DNA of 64,000 nucleotides from positions 1 to 64,000 of the forward strand of contig JBKBSF010000022.1 in the NCBI GenBank assembly GCA_046291875.1, written 5' to 3'. This document shows positions 1-9,065 of this stretch, piece after piece. A program made the translations under genes and the position numbers. How positions within the stretch are numbered: position 1 is the stretch's first letter; each line of letters starts with the position of its first letter. The stretch is from SKVR01 sp046291875 (lineage in GTDB: Bacteria; Bacteroidota; Bacteroidia; Bacteroidales; UBA7960). The notes below the pieces were generated by a model. It saw only the letters and a program-made list of their open reading frames with translations. It had not been told where the DNA came from and did no database searches.

Positions 1-858
1 TTCAAAGGTTGCAGTGGCAGTGCCCTGGTAGTTGGGATCATCCACTGTGGCCACTACTTCGTACGTGCCGGCATTGAGGGGAAGGTCTGTACCTCCGTTG
101 TAGGTAACGATCAGCGTAAGTCCTTCGGGAACGGTTGTAAACTCTGGCTGCTGCTGTGATCCGTTGTACGTGGTTTCCAGTTCAGCAATCTGCACCGTAG
201 CTTCGGCCTTCAATATCTCAAAGGTTGCAGTGGCAGTGCCCTGGTAGTTGGGATCATCCACTGTGGCCACAACTTCATAGGTGCCGGCATTGAGGGGAAG
301 GTCTGTGCTGCCGTTGTAGGTAATGATTAACGTTAGTCCTTCGGGAACGGCTGCAAACTCCGGCTTTTGCGGCAGTCCGTTGTAGGTAGTTTCCAGTTCA
401 GTGATTTGCACTATGGCCGGGGCCTTCAGGATCTCAAAAGTTGCAGTGGCAGTGCCCTGGTAATTAAGATCATCCATTGTGGCCACTACTTCGTAGGTGC
501 CGGCATTGAGGGGAAGGTCTGTGCCTCCGTTGTAGGTAATGATCAACGTTAAACCTTCGGGAATGGTCGCAAACTCCGGCTGCTGCGGAAGTCCGTTGTA
601 GGTAGTTTCCAGTTCAGTGATTTGCACTATGGCCGGGGCCTTCAGGATCTCAAAAGTTGCAGTGGCAGTGCCCTGGTAATTAAGATCATCCACTGTGGCC
701 ACAACTTCATAGGTGCCGGCATTGAGGGGAAGGTCTGTGCCTCCGTTGTAGGTAATGATCAGCGTAAGTCCTTCGGGAACGGTCGCAAACTCCGGCTGCT
801 GCTGTGATCCGTTGTAAACCGCTTCCAGTTCGGTGATCTGCACCGTAGCTGTGGCTTT
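1..858. repeat. Four tandem 216-bp coding repeats
   Basis: The string GTTGCAGTGGCAGTGCCCTGG recurs starting at 8, 224, 440 and 656, an exact 216-bp spacing, which is 72 codons. The array encodes the MBG-type repeats of the left-edge protein. Copies starting at 440 and 656 are almost identical. More copies may lie outside the window to the left. Confidence 0.95.
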
Positions 859-1803
859 AGCCGTAGTGACCTCTACCAATGTAGACTGTACCCAGAAGCT
901 TTCCTCTTCATCGGGTGTAAAAGTCAGGTTAAACTCCTGCTGTCCTGCTTCGGGAACCCAATCAGGATCCTCAAAACCAAACTGACCAGGAACATCAAGG
1001 CTTCCAAAAGCCGCTGAGCCTCCTGTAAATTGCACTTCGGCGAGGGATTGTCCGTAAACAATTGAAGACACACCGGGCCAGGCTACAACAGGATGGGCTT
1101 TCACAAATTCAACCTCAAAAGCCTGGTCTGAATTCAACCAGTTATCTCCGGTTACAACATTAGGGAAATCATCCGGAGTAAGCACCTGGAAAATTTCCGA
1201 AACCATATCTCTTACCCTCACAGCATACAAGGTCTTTCCTCCGGGGAAATCCAGGTTGCTGAAAATACCGAAGTACTTCAGATCATTGCCCGATTTCAGG
1301 TCAAAAGTGGCTGGAAACCAATTGTATTGACCCTCAGAAGGCCTTTTGTATCCAAATTCCAGAATGGTATTGTCCTCATGGGCATCAGGCCCCCAAACTA
1401 CTGCCGTGAGAGTAAAATCAGTCTCTTTGCGAGCTGTTTTATCACCCACATTGAAAATATTGAACCGTTGATCGCCTCCCACTGGAGTTGTACTTAAGAA
1501 ATAGAACCTTCGAAAAACAACTTCCACATTTTTATCCTCATCCACAAGAAGCTGAACTGGATTTACATTCCCCTGCAAATCACCTTCCCACCGGTCGAAT
1601 ACGAAATTACTTCCGGGTATTGCTTCAATCAGAACCAGCTCGCTTTCCACAAAAACCACGGGTTCAGTATAAAGCACCCCATTCACCAGTACACTTCCAT
1701 TACCCTGAATGTTGATTTGTAAGGTACTTTGTGAGAAGGTAAGATTTGTCCATGTAAAAAAACAAAAAAATAATAAAGCCAGATGTTTGGTAATACTGCT
1801 CAT
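1..1803 (-). CDS. Secreted MBG-repeat surface protein (C-terminus beyond window)
   Basis: An open frame of 601 codons starts at ATG 1801-1803 on the minus strand and runs off the left edge without a stop, so the protein is larger than what is visible. The N-terminus is a signal peptide (hydrophobic LALLFFCFFTW, cleavage near FSQ). Residues about 26-95 resemble the divergent InlB B-repeat (GNGSV...FDRWEGDL...VEVVF). A beta-rich region follows, then a domain with the VYGQSLAEVQFTGGSA pattern of YDG/MBG-type modules. From about residue 315 there are four consecutive 72-residue MBG-type repeats (core LNAGTYEVVATVDD.NYQGTATATFEI). Such architectures occur in surface or secreted Bacteroidota proteins, often with a type IX secretion C-terminal domain, which cannot be seen here. 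A role in adhesion or matrix binding is inference. It is transcribed alone, leftward. Confidence 0.85.
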   Translation of the reverse strand, partial: MSSITKHLALLFFCFFTWTNLTFSQSTLQINIQGNGSVLVNGVLYTEPVVFVESELVLIEAIPGSNFVFDRWEGDLQGNVNPVQLLVDEDKNVEVVFRRFYFLSTTPVGGDQRFNIFNVGDKTARKETDFTLTAVVWGPDAHEDNTILEFGYKRPSEGQYNWFPATFDLKSGNDLKYFGIFSNLDFPGGKTLYAVRVRDMVSEIFQVLTPDDFPNVVTGDNWLNSDQAFEVEFVKAHPVVAWPGVSSIVYGQSLAEVQFTGGSAAFGSLDVPGQFGFEDPDWVPEAGQQEFNLTFTPDEEESFWVQSTLVEVTTAKATATVQITELEAVYNGSQQQPEFATVPEGLTLIITYNGGTDLPLNAGTYEVVATVDDLNYQGTATATFEILKAPAIVQITELETTYNGLPQQPEFATIPEGLTLIITYNGGTDLPLNAGTYEVVATMDDLNYQGTATATFEILKAPAIVQITELETTYNGLPQKPEFAAVPEGLTLIITYNGSTDLPLNAGTYEVVATVDDPNYQGTATATFEILKAEATVQIAELETTYNGSQQQPEFTTVPEGLTLIVTYNGGTDLPLNAGTYEVVATVDDPNYQGTATATFE

Positions 1804-2142
1804 GATAGTTTGATTTTGTGCTACAGAAGGTAATCAAAAGTTATTGTGGGCATTCCTTAAAGGCATGAGGGATTTCCACAATATGAATCCACAATATTAA
1901 TAATAAATTTCGATTCTCTTGTCGGGCCAAACATGAATTTTAGCGACACAATCTCTGCAACACCTCTCCATTCAGCAAATACACAAATTCATTCCTCCTC
2001 CATCGTGCCATCAAACGATACAAATAAATATCCATACCATAGGAATTGATTACTCCCCAATTTATACAATCCTGGATATACAAACAAAGGGTTGCCGGAA
2101 TTCCGGCAACCCTTTTAATACTTTACAAGATATAATGGAAAT
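1804..2142. other. Intergenic region without a gene
   Basis: This is AT-rich sequence between the MBG-repeat gene and the M3 peptidase gene, both on the minus strand. It contains a tandem 13-mer duplication (CCACAATATGAAT at 1876-1888, CCACAATATTAAT at 1889-1901) and the palindromic terminator listed separately. No clear match to the TTTG/TAnnTTTG promoter was found for the downstream gene. Confidence 0.6.
2086..2115 (-). terminator. Palindromic terminator of the M3 peptidase gene
   Basis: A perfect 30-bp palindrome (AAAGGGTTGCCGGAA and its complement) lies 28 bp beyond the stop codon of the peptidase gene. It is followed on the minus strand by a T-rich stretch. Confidence 0.8.
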
Positions 2143-4239
2143 CTATTTCAGCCCACTTCTGCGCAGAAACGGATCAATATCAGGTTCATGGCCCCTGAAT
2201 CTTACATATGCATCCATTCCTTCATAAAGGGCATTGTTGGCAAGGATATACTCCCTGAAGGCCTGTGCCAGTTCCTGGTTAAACAGATCGCCCGATTCTT
2301 TAAAGGCCTGGAAAGCATCGGCATCAAGCACACCTGCCCACCGGTATACATAATAACCTGCGGCATATCCTCCACCAAAGATATGTCCGAAATTGGTAGT
2401 ACGATACCTTGGAATAATTTCATCAATAAGTCCAATGCGCTGCATAGAAGCTCTTTCGAAGGCATTTACATCGGTATCCTGGGTGATATGAGAAGTATGC
2501 CAGTCCATATCCAGAATAGCTGCCGCGAGATATTCTGTATTGGCAAATCCCTGATTGAAGTGTTCACTTCTTTGCAAACGTTCAATGAGTTCATCGGGGA
2601 TAGGTTGACCAGTTTGATAATGAATTGCATAAGTTTTTAGCAATTCAGGTTCGCCGGCCCAGTTTTCAAGGATTTGTGAGGGTAACTCAACAAAATCACG
2701 AGGTACGCTTCTGCTTGTTCTTCTGTATCTTCCCTGAGCGAAGAAATTGTGAACAGCATGACCGAACTCATGGAAGTAAGTGGTGGTTTCATCCCAGCTG
2801 AGCATGGCAGGTTTGTCGCCAGAAGGACGAGTGAAGTTCATTACAATGGTTACGATGGGCGAAACCCACTCCCCATTTTCATATCCCCCGCTGCGGTAGG
2901 TTCCGCACCATGCTCCGCTCCTTTTTCCAGGTCTGGGGTGAGCATCAATAAACAATACCGCAAGGTGGCTGCCATCATGGTCGAATACCTCATAGGCTTC
3001 TACTTCCTCATGGTAAACGGGTACATCAGGACGTGCTTTAAAGGTAAGTCCCCAGAGCTTGTTGGCAAGCATAAAGTTCCCCTTTTTTACATTCTCCAGA
3101 GTAAAATAGGGTTTTACTTCTTCATCATCCAGATCATATTTTTCCTTACGTACCTTCTCGGCATAGTACCACCAATCCCAGGCTTCCAATTGAAAACCCG
3201 CTCCTTCCCTGTTTATAATTGCCTGCATGTCTGCTCTTTCTCTTTTAGCGCGTGCCAGTGCAGGCTCCCATACCCTATAAAGAAAATCATAAACATTCTG
3301 AGGATTTTCGGCCATCTGCACAGCGGTAAAAAACTCAGCATAGTTATTAAAGCCAAGCAATTCTGACATTTGTTGACGCAGCATCATCAATTCAACGAAC
3401 AACTCTTTGTTGTCATTATCGTTGTCATTGTCGCCTCGGTTTACATATCCCATGAGCATTTCCTTTCGAAGGTCACGGTTTTCAGCAAACTGAAGGAAAG
3501 GTACCCGACTGGGGAAAGCGGTAGTAAACACCCATTTGCCTTCCATACCTCTTCTGCGGGCCTCCTCGGAGGCTGCATCAATTACATTGGCGGGCAGTCC
3601 AGCCAGATCTGCTTCATCTTCAATAACAATAGCAAAGGCATTATTTTCAGCCAAAAGATTTTCATTGAGTTGCAGCGAGACCATAGACATACGCTCACTG
3701 ATCCTCTTAAACTCCTCTCTTTTGTCGGCAGGCAAGGCTGCTCCACCTCTTTCAAAATCTTCATAGGTCTTTTCCAGCAGGATCATTTGTTCCCTATCCA
3801 GCCCGAGCTCCGCTCTTTGGTTGTATACAGTCTGAATACGCTCAAACAATCTCTCGTTAAGACGGATGGCATTGTAATGCTGGGTAAGCATGGGTGTGGT
3901 TTCCCTTGCAATTTCCTGAAGCCTGGCATTGGTCTCGGCACCTCTTAATCCACCAAAAACAGGACTGATGCGGCGCAACAGAGCCCCTGACTGATCAAAG
4001 GCAACGATAGTATTCTCAAAGGTAGGCTCCTCAGAGTTGTTAACAATGGCATCAATTTCGGCGGCGTGCTGACGGATGCCCTCCTGGTAGGCAGGCAGGT
4101 AATGATCTTCATGGATCTTGTCGAAAGGCGGTGAGCCAAAAGGAGTATTCCATTCCACAAAGAACGGATTTTCCTGCGTAGTTGTGCATGCACTCATAAG
4201 CATGATAGCAGATAAAACAATTAGTAAGAATCTTTTCAT
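2143..4239 (-). CDS. dcp: M3 family metallopeptidase lipoprotein (dipeptidyl carboxypeptidase type)
   Basis: The 698-residue product is a zinc metallopeptidase of family M3, most like peptidyl-dipeptidase Dcp, which releases C-terminal dipeptides from oligopeptides. The zinc motif HEFGHAVH (HExxH) lies near residue 480, and the downstream ligand glutamate is probably in the segment FVELPSQILENWA. The N-terminus MKRFLLIVLSAIMLMSACT has a lipobox (LMSAC), so the enzyme should be a membrane-anchored lipoprotein facing the periplasm. Length agrees with Dcp (about 680). It stands alone, divergent from rpsO, and ends at a strong palindromic terminator. A -7-like TATTTTTG lies at 4321-4328 on the minus strand but without a well-spaced -33 box. 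Dcp versus oligopeptidase A cannot be settled without alignment. Confidence 0.92.
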   Translation of the reverse strand: MKRFLLIVLSAIMLMSACTTTQENPFFVEWNTPFGSPPFDKIHEDHYLPAYQEGIRQHAAEIDAIVNNSEEPTFENTIVAFDQSGALLRRISPVFGGLRGAETNARLQEIARETTPMLTQHYNAIRLNERLFERIQTVYNQRAELGLDREQMILLEKTYEDFERGGAALPADKREEFKRISERMSMVSLQLNENLLAENNAFAIVIEDEADLAGLPANVIDAASEEARRRGMEGKWVFTTAFPSRVPFLQFAENRDLRKEMLMGYVNRGDNDNDNDNKELFVELMMLRQQMSELLGFNNYAEFFTAVQMAENPQNVYDFLYRVWEPALARAKRERADMQAIINREGAGFQLEAWDWWYYAEKVRKEKYDLDDEEVKPYFTLENVKKGNFMLANKLWGLTFKARPDVPVYHEEVEAYEVFDHDGSHLAVLFIDAHPRPGKRSGAWCGTYRSGGYENGEWVSPIVTIVMNFTRPSGDKPAMLSWDETTTYFHEFGHAVHNFFAQGRYRRTSRSVPRDFVELPSQILENWAGEPELLKTYAIHYQTGQPIPDELIERLQRSEHFNQGFANTEYLAAAILDMDWHTSHITQDTDVNAFERASMQRIGLIDEIIPRYRTTNFGHIFGGGYAAGYYVYRWAGVLDADAFQAFKESGDLFNQELAQAFREYILANNALYEGMDAYVRFRGHEPDIDPFLRRSGLK

Positions 4240-4545
4240 TTTTTAGTTTTTTGATGATGTTTTTGGGATAGATTGGAAAACCCAAACCGGTCCCCACCTG
4301 TTCCCTTTTGTTTTACCCCCCAAAAATAAAGGATTTTGAACGATTTGGTCCATTAAAAAGCCTTAAATTCAACCTTTGACCAAACAGATCACTTCATTGC
4401 AACTAACCTCCCTGGAGAGATATTGAAAAAACCGTATTTTTCCCGGATATTTGCTTTGTCATTCAAAAACATTATCGTATCTTTGCAAGCCTGAAAACAG
4501 ACAGAATTACACTAAAGTTGTTGAAAATCAAACTTATTCAATATC
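4240..4545. promoter_or_regulatory. Divergent intergenic region dcp / rpsO
   Basis: No gene is visible. The right half carries the rpsO promoter and a leader of about 55 nt. The left half should hold the dcp promoter. A sequence resembling a -7 box (TATTTTTG on the minus strand, 4321-4328) is the only candidate. Confidence 0.55.
4455..4485 (+). promoter_or_regulatory. Bacteroidota-type promoter of rpsO
   Basis: TTTG at 4455-4458 and TATCTTTG at 4478-4485 are separated by 19 nt. This matches the -33/-7 consensus of the Bacteroidota primary sigma factor exactly. Transcription should start near 4492. Confidence 0.8.
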
Positions 4546-4815
4546 ATGTACATTAGCCAGGAGATAAAAAAAGACATTTTTAAAACCTACGGGAAATCAG
4601 AATCAGATACCGGCTCAGCAGAAAGCCAGGTCGCTCTTTTTACCCATCGCATCAAGCATTTGACCGAACATCTGAAAGGAAACAAAAAAGATAAAGGCAC
4701 CCAAAGAGCACTTATTAACCTGGTAGGTAAAAGAAGAAGATTGCTCGATTACCTTAAGAAAAACGAAATCGAAAGGTATCGTGAGATCATTAAGAAATTG
4801 AACTTGAGGAAGTAA
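4546..4815 (+). CDS. rpsO: 30S ribosomal protein S15
   Basis: The 89-residue product has the full length and signature of S15, for example TGSAESQVALFTHRI and INLVGKRRRLLDYL. S15 binds 16S rRNA early in assembly of the 30S platform. The gene has its own consensus promoter and terminator and lies just upstream of pnp, a pairing conserved in many bacteria. In E. coli S15 represses its own translation through its leader. The leader here is short, and I cannot tell whether that holds. Confidence 0.98.
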   Translation: MYISQEIKKDIFKTYGKSESDTGSAESQVALFTHRIKHLTEHLKGNKKDKGTQRALINLVGKRRRLLDYLKKNEIERYREIIKKLNLRK

Positions 4816-4834
4816 TAATCCTTCAAAAACAGAA

Positions 4835-4869
4835 AAGGGCAATTATACAACTAATTGCCTTTTTTTTTT
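4835..4869 (+). terminator. Terminator of rpsO
   Basis: The stem GGCAATTA (4838-4845) pairs with TAATTGCC (4852-4859) around a 6-nt loop. A run of nine or more T follows. It separates rpsO from pnp, so pnp probably also has its own promoter, or is reached by read-through. Confidence 0.85.
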
Positions 4870-5110
4870 AAGGTTTAATTTACATCCTTTGCACCTCAAA
4901 ATGCTGCATTAAGCTTATCTTTACCGCTTGTTAACCCTCCTTTTGCAGCAAAACCAAAAGGCCATATAAACCATTATTGGGGTTAATGTGTTTAAAACCA
5001 GGGATTCGCTTTCCCCGAAACAATTAAATCAAAGTCCGGTTTTCCTGCTGAAGGTCAGCTTGAAAAAACCGGCAGAAGTAAAGAAGAAAGAAACATAAAA
5101 AGAAGAATGT

Positions 5111-7276
5111 ATGTCTAGTACACAATTAGGAGTTCAGAAGACCATTGATATGGGTAATGGTCAAACAATTACCATCGAAACCGGCAAACTTGCCAAGCAG
5201 GCCGATGGATCAGTGATAGTTCGCATGGGCAACACCATGCTGCTGGCAACTGTGGTAGCCAAAAAAGATGTTGTAGAAGGTCAGGATTTTTTCCCCTTGT
5301 CTGTAGATTACCAGGAAAAATATGCCTCCACTGGGCGTTTCCCCGGTGGTTTCTTTAAAAGAGAGGCTCGTCCTTCTGAATACGAAATATTAATCTCCCG
5401 TTTGGTTGACAGAGCCTTGCGCCCCATGTTTCCAGACGATTTCAAATGTGAAACCCAGGTATTAATCTACCTGATCTCTGCCGATAAAAATACCATGCCC
5501 GATGCATTGGCCGGATTGGCTGCCTCTGCAGCCATTATGGTTTCCGATATTCCTTTCAATGGGCCTATTTCTGAGGTGCGTGTTGCACGTATCAATGGCG
5601 AATTCCAGATCAATCCCTCCATTTCTGCACTTGCCGAAGCTGATATAGAAATGATCGTAGCCGGTACACTCGACAATATTGTAATGGTGGAAGGTGAGAT
5701 GAAAGAAGTGAGCGAAAAGGAGATGCTCGAAGCCATTAAGATCGCCCACCAGGCCATTAAGGTTCAGTGCCAGGCACAGATTGAGCTGGCCGCTATGGTG
5801 GAAAAAGCAGCCGTTAAACGTGAAATTATCCCCGCTCCTTCTGATGAAGAATTGCTGGAGCGTATGCGCAACGAACTGTATCAGAAAATTTACGATACTG
5901 CACGTGCTATCATCATCAACAAACATCAGAGACATGAGGCATTTCAACTCATTCGCGATGAGTTTATGGCAACCTTCACTGAAGAGGAACTTGCAGAAAA
6001 GGGTAAACTCATTAAAGAGTACTACCACGATCTGGAAAAAGAAGCCGTACGCGAAATGGTTGTAAATGAGCAGATCCGTCTGGATGGTCGTAAACCTGAT
6101 GAAATCAGACCCATCTGGTCGGAGGTAAACTACCTGCCCATGGCCCACGGTTCAGCGGTCTTTACACGTGGCGAAACCCAATCGCTTACCACTGCCACCC
6201 TGGGAACCAAACTCGATGAGCAGATCCTCGATGGTGCCGTTGTAGAAGGCAAGAGCAAATTCCTGCTGCACTACAACTTCCCTCCTTTCTCCACCGGAGA
6301 AGCCAAATTTCTGCGCGGAACCAGCCGTCGCGAGATAGGTCATGGAAACCTGGCACTGAGAGCACTCAAACCTGTATTGCCCAATGGTAACGATAACCCT
6401 TACACCATCCGTATTGTATCAGACATCCTTGAATCAAATGGTTCTTCCTCTATGGCAACCGTTTGTGCAGGAACTTTGGCCCTGATGGATGCCGGTGTGA
6501 AGATTTCAAAACCCGTATCTGGTATTGCAATGGGATTGATTGCCAACCCTGTAACCGGAAAGTATGCCGTTTTGTCTGATATTCTGGGTGATGAAGATCA
6601 CCTGGGTGATATGGACTTCAAAGTTACCGGTACTTCCGATGGTATTACTGCTTGCCAGATGGATATCAAAATTGACGGTCTGAGTTATGAATTGCTCGAA
6701 AAAGCACTGGAACAGGCTCGTGTAGGACGTTTGCACATCCTTGGCGAAATGAACAAAACACTTTCTGAACCCCGTGAGGATTATAAACCTCATGTTCCAC
6801 GTATTGTGAAGATGAGTGTACCGAAAGAATTTATCGGTGCCATTATTGGGCCCGGAGGAAAAGTGATCCAGGAGATGCAGCGGGAAAGCGGATCTACCAT
6901 CGTGATCGAAGAAGTGGGCGAGTATGGTATTATCGATATCGTATCAGAAAACAAAGAGGCCATCGATTTTGTGATCAACAAGATCAAAGGCATCACTGCC
7001 ATTCCTGAAATCGGCGAGGTATATACCGGAACCGTTAAGAGTGTTGTGCCTTTTGGTGTTTTTGTAGAGATATTGCCCGGAAAAGAAGGCTTGCTTCATA
7101 TTTCGGAAATCGAATGGAAACGACTGGAAACCATCGAAGAAAGCAATATTAAAGTGGGCGATGTAATGGAAGTTAAGCTTCTTGATGTAGATAAGAAAAC
7201 CGGAAAGCTGAAGCTCTCAAGAAAAGTATTGCTGCCCCGCGACAAGCCTGTTCAACACGACAAAAAACGTGACTAA
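5111..7276 (+). CDS. pnp: Polyribonucleotide nucleotidyltransferase (PNPase)
   Basis: The 721-residue product is PNPase, the phosphorolytic 3'-5' exoribonuclease that degrades mRNA and can also add tails. Two RNase PH-like domains (about residues 10-145 and 320-465) flank a helical linker. A KH domain at about 565-625 contains FIGAIIGPGGKVIQE, and an S1 domain spans about 635-700 (YTGTVKSVVPFGVFVEILPG). Length is normal for the family. An ATG at 5107 is in another frame and stops after three codons, so 5111 is the start. A purine-rich stretch (AAGAAGAAAG) lies upstream. The 240-bp gap after the rpsO terminator may contain a separate promoter, but no convincing box was found. Confidence 0.98.
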   Translation: MSSTQLGVQKTIDMGNGQTITIETGKLAKQADGSVIVRMGNTMLLATVVAKKDVVEGQDFFPLSVDYQEKYASTGRFPGGFFKREARPSEYEILISRLVDRALRPMFPDDFKCETQVLIYLISADKNTMPDALAGLAASAAIMVSDIPFNGPISEVRVARINGEFQINPSISALAEADIEMIVAGTLDNIVMVEGEMKEVSEKEMLEAIKIAHQAIKVQCQAQIELAAMVEKAAVKREIIPAPSDEELLERMRNELYQKIYDTARAIIINKHQRHEAFQLIRDEFMATFTEEELAEKGKLIKEYYHDLEKEAVREMVVNEQIRLDGRKPDEIRPIWSEVNYLPMAHGSAVFTRGETQSLTTATLGTKLDEQILDGAVVEGKSKFLLHYNFPPFSTGEAKFLRGTSRREIGHGNLALRALKPVLPNGNDNPYTIRIVSDILESNGSSSMATVCAGTLALMDAGVKISKPVSGIAMGLIANPVTGKYAVLSDILGDEDHLGDMDFKVTGTSDGITACQMDIKIDGLSYELLEKALEQARVGRLHILGEMNKTLSEPREDYKPHVPRIVKMSVPKEFIGAIIGPGGKVIQEMQRESGSTIVIEEVGEYGIIDIVSENKEAIDFVINKIKGITAIPEIGEVYTGTVKSVVPFGVFVEILPGKEGLLHISEIEWKRLETIEESNIKVGDVMEVKLLDVDKKTGKLKLSRKVLLPRDKPVQHDKKRD

Positions 7277-7312
7277 GGATACCACATGTAGTCCTTTGAT
7301 GACGTAACACTC

Positions 7313-7348
7313 AAAACCCGCATTCTGCTTAAGGCTAATGCGGGTTTT
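7313..7348 (+). terminator. Terminator of pnp
   Basis: The stem AAAACCCGCATT (7313-7324) pairs perfectly with AATGCGGGTTTT (7337-7348) around a 12-nt loop. ATATTTTTAT follows. Confidence 0.9.
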
Positions 7349-7422
7349 ATATTTTTATACAGGCAGCCTAACGGAAATCTTGTTAATTTTGATCATTCTT
7401 TAATCCTTAACCTTTCCCTCAT

Positions 7423-8079
7423 ATGCCACATCTGGTAGCCCCCTCCCTGCTTTCAGCCGATTTTCTTAATTTACGTAAGGATGTCGAAATGGTAAACAAC
7501 AGCCTGGCAGACTGGTTTCATGTAGATGTAATGGATGGACATTTCGTACCTAATATCTCTTTTGGGTTTTCCATCATATCGCAGATCAAAAGTGTAGCCA
7601 CCAAGCCTCTTGATGTTCACCTGATGATCGATCAACCCGATCGCTACATTGCTGATTTTGCCAAAAGTGGTGCCGATCATCTTACAGTGCATTACGAAAC
7701 CTGTACCCACCTGCATCGTACACTCGCTGTAATACGCCAGCATGGAATGAAAGCCGGAGTTGTGATCAATCCGCACAACCCCATATCGCTTCTGCGCGAT
7801 ATCGTAGCCGATGCCGATATAGTGCTGATCATGTCGGTTAACCCAGGCTTTGGTGGACAGAAATTCATCACGGGAGCACTACGCAGAATTACCGAATTGA
7901 AAGAGCTTCTTATACAACAAAACAGCAAGGCTCTCATTGAGGTGGATGGTGGGGTTGGACTTGAAAATGCCCCCTTGCTGCTCGAAGCAGGAGCAGATGT
8001 ACTGGTGGCCGGAAGTACTGTATTTCAATCTGCCGATCCCACACAAACCATTATGCAGCTAAAAAACATCAAAGTATGA
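7423..8079 (+). CDS. rpe: Ribulose-phosphate 3-epimerase
   Basis: The 218-residue product interconverts ribulose 5-phosphate and xylulose 5-phosphate in the pentose phosphate pathway. It is a TIM barrel with all family signatures: PSLLSADF at the N-terminus, FHVDVMDGHFVPNIS, VHLMI, the MSVNPGFGGQKF loop and EVDGGV near the phosphate site. Length is typical. It overlaps the next gene by 4 bp (ATGA), which indicates translational coupling with the DUF4296 lipoprotein. Confidence 0.97.
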   Translation: MPHLVAPSLLSADFLNLRKDVEMVNNSLADWFHVDVMDGHFVPNISFGFSIISQIKSVATKPLDVHLMIDQPDRYIADFAKSGADHLTVHYETCTHLHRTLAVIRQHGMKAGVVINPHNPISLLRDIVADADIVLIMSVNPGFGGQKFITGALRRITELKELLIQQNSKALIEVDGGVGLENAPLLLEAGADVLVAGSTVFQSADPTQTIMQLKNIKV

Positions 8080-8513
8080 GCAATAAATCCCTCAGGTCAA
8101 AAAAAGTACTTTTTCTGCCTGCTTTTGTTTTTCTGAACCTACTGTTGTTTGCTGGCTGTAGCTGGTTCACCTCATCAGCCCCTTGCAGCAAACAACTGAG
8201 CAAGGAGGAGATGGTAGAAATGATGACAGATATTTTTTTACTGGAGGCTCACCTCGGCTTGCTCCCTTCGCAAAGCTCCGGCAGAGACTCCATTCATGAG
8301 TTTTATGCAGGCTTATTCCAGAAATACAACATCACTCCCGAAGAATTTGAGAAGACACTGGAATGTTATCTGCTTGATCGTGCACTGATGAATCAACTTC
8401 TTGATGAATCTATCAACCAACTTAGCATTGCACGCAGCAGGGCCGATGAAAAGAAAGAGGAAGAAGAGAAACCCCGGGAAATACAAGAACAACTTCCGAT
8501 GAGTCCTGAATAG
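8076..8513 (+). CDS. DUF4296-type lipoprotein
   Basis: The 145-residue product starts with a lipoprotein signal peptide (hydrophobic VFLNLLLFAGCS, lipobox Cys) and then shows the pattern LSKEEMVEMMTDIFLLEAHL of DUF4296 proteins, which are small Bacteroidota lipoproteins of unknown function. A short helical domain is followed by a charged tail (DEKKEEEEKPREIQEQ). Its start codon overlaps the rpe stop by 4 bp, so the two are co-expressed. No function can be assigned, and the link to rpe may be only positional. Confidence 0.75.
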   Translation: MSNKSLRSKKVLFLPAFVFLNLLLFAGCSWFTSSAPCSKQLSKEEMVEMMTDIFLLEAHLGLLPSQSSGRDSIHEFYAGLFQKYNITPEEFEKTLECYLLDRALMNQLLDESINQLSIARSRADEKKEEEEKPREIQEQLPMSPE

Positions 8514-8532
8514 GAAACGAAGGAAGTTGTTC
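8487..8532 (+). terminator. Possible terminator overlapping the end of the DUF4296 gene
   Basis: GAACAACTTCC (8487-8497) and GGAAGTTGTTC (8522-8532) form a perfect 11-bp stem whose loop contains the stop codon at 8511-8513. The following sequence AATAAAATTT is only weakly T-rich, so termination is plausible but not certain. Confidence 0.5.
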
Positions 8533-8565
8533 AATAAAATTTCCGGAAAGGAACAGCCCCTTTTT

Positions 8566-8994
8566 TCAGGGTTTATAATACCGGGCTGTAAAGTTCTCGA
8601 GGGTTGCCGAATCGTTTGTACTGTAGGTAAGATTGATCTGGTTATTGGAGAAACTCCCACTTCCGCTTATTTCAAGGGTATTATCGCATATACGCTGACT
8701 GGGGATGGTAAAGGAATTACCCGTAACGAGTGCAGTGGCCCTTTCATTGAACCCCTGCAAATTGAAGTTTTCAATCTGTATCTCCGAAGAATTGGAGGGG
8801 TTTCGCCTGATGCGTACTTCGTAATTCCATCCTCCACCTGAAATACTTCCCTGCTCCTCACAACGCCAGGTTCCCAGGAACTTCTCAACAGGATCACCGA
8901 ACAGATCATCAATATCCTCATCGGTACAGGCAGCAAAGCTCAAAACAAAGAGCAGAAGAAGGAAAAACAGATTACGTGGGGTTGGCTTTTTCAT
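8566..8994 (-). CDS. Small lipoprotein, lipocalin-like (function unknown)
   Basis: The 142-residue product has a lipoprotein signal (FLLLLFVLSFAAC) followed by a small beta-rich domain. The segment KFLGTWRCEE, near mature residue 20, resembles the GxW opening motif of lipocalin-like domains in Bacteroidota. The family was not firmly recognised, and lipocalin similarity is inference from one motif and the strand-like pattern. It is convergent with the DUF4296 gene and follows hutU in the same direction, about 70 bp beyond the hutU stop. Confidence 0.65.
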   Translation of the reverse strand: MKKPTPRNLFFLLLLFVLSFAACTDEDIDDLFGDPVEKFLGTWRCEEQGSISGGGWNYEVRIRRNPSNSSEIQIENFNLQGFNERATALVTGNSFTIPSQRICDNTLEISGSGSFSNNQINLTYSTNDSATLENFTARYYKP

Positions 8995-9065
8995 GGCTAG
9001 GGTACTTTACATAAATAAACTCAGGTGACAAATAACAGGTTTCTTTTAGCAAATATCCGGCCAGA

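Noticed and set aside
622..807. Short plus-strand frames (367-552 and 622-807) with near-identical translations
   Set aside because: They are reverse-strand images of the 216-bp coding repeats and look alike only because the repeats are alike.
1876..1901. Tandem 13-mer as possible operator
   Set aside because: Two copies only, in an AT-rich stretch, with no link to a promoter. It is recorded as part of the intergenic description only.
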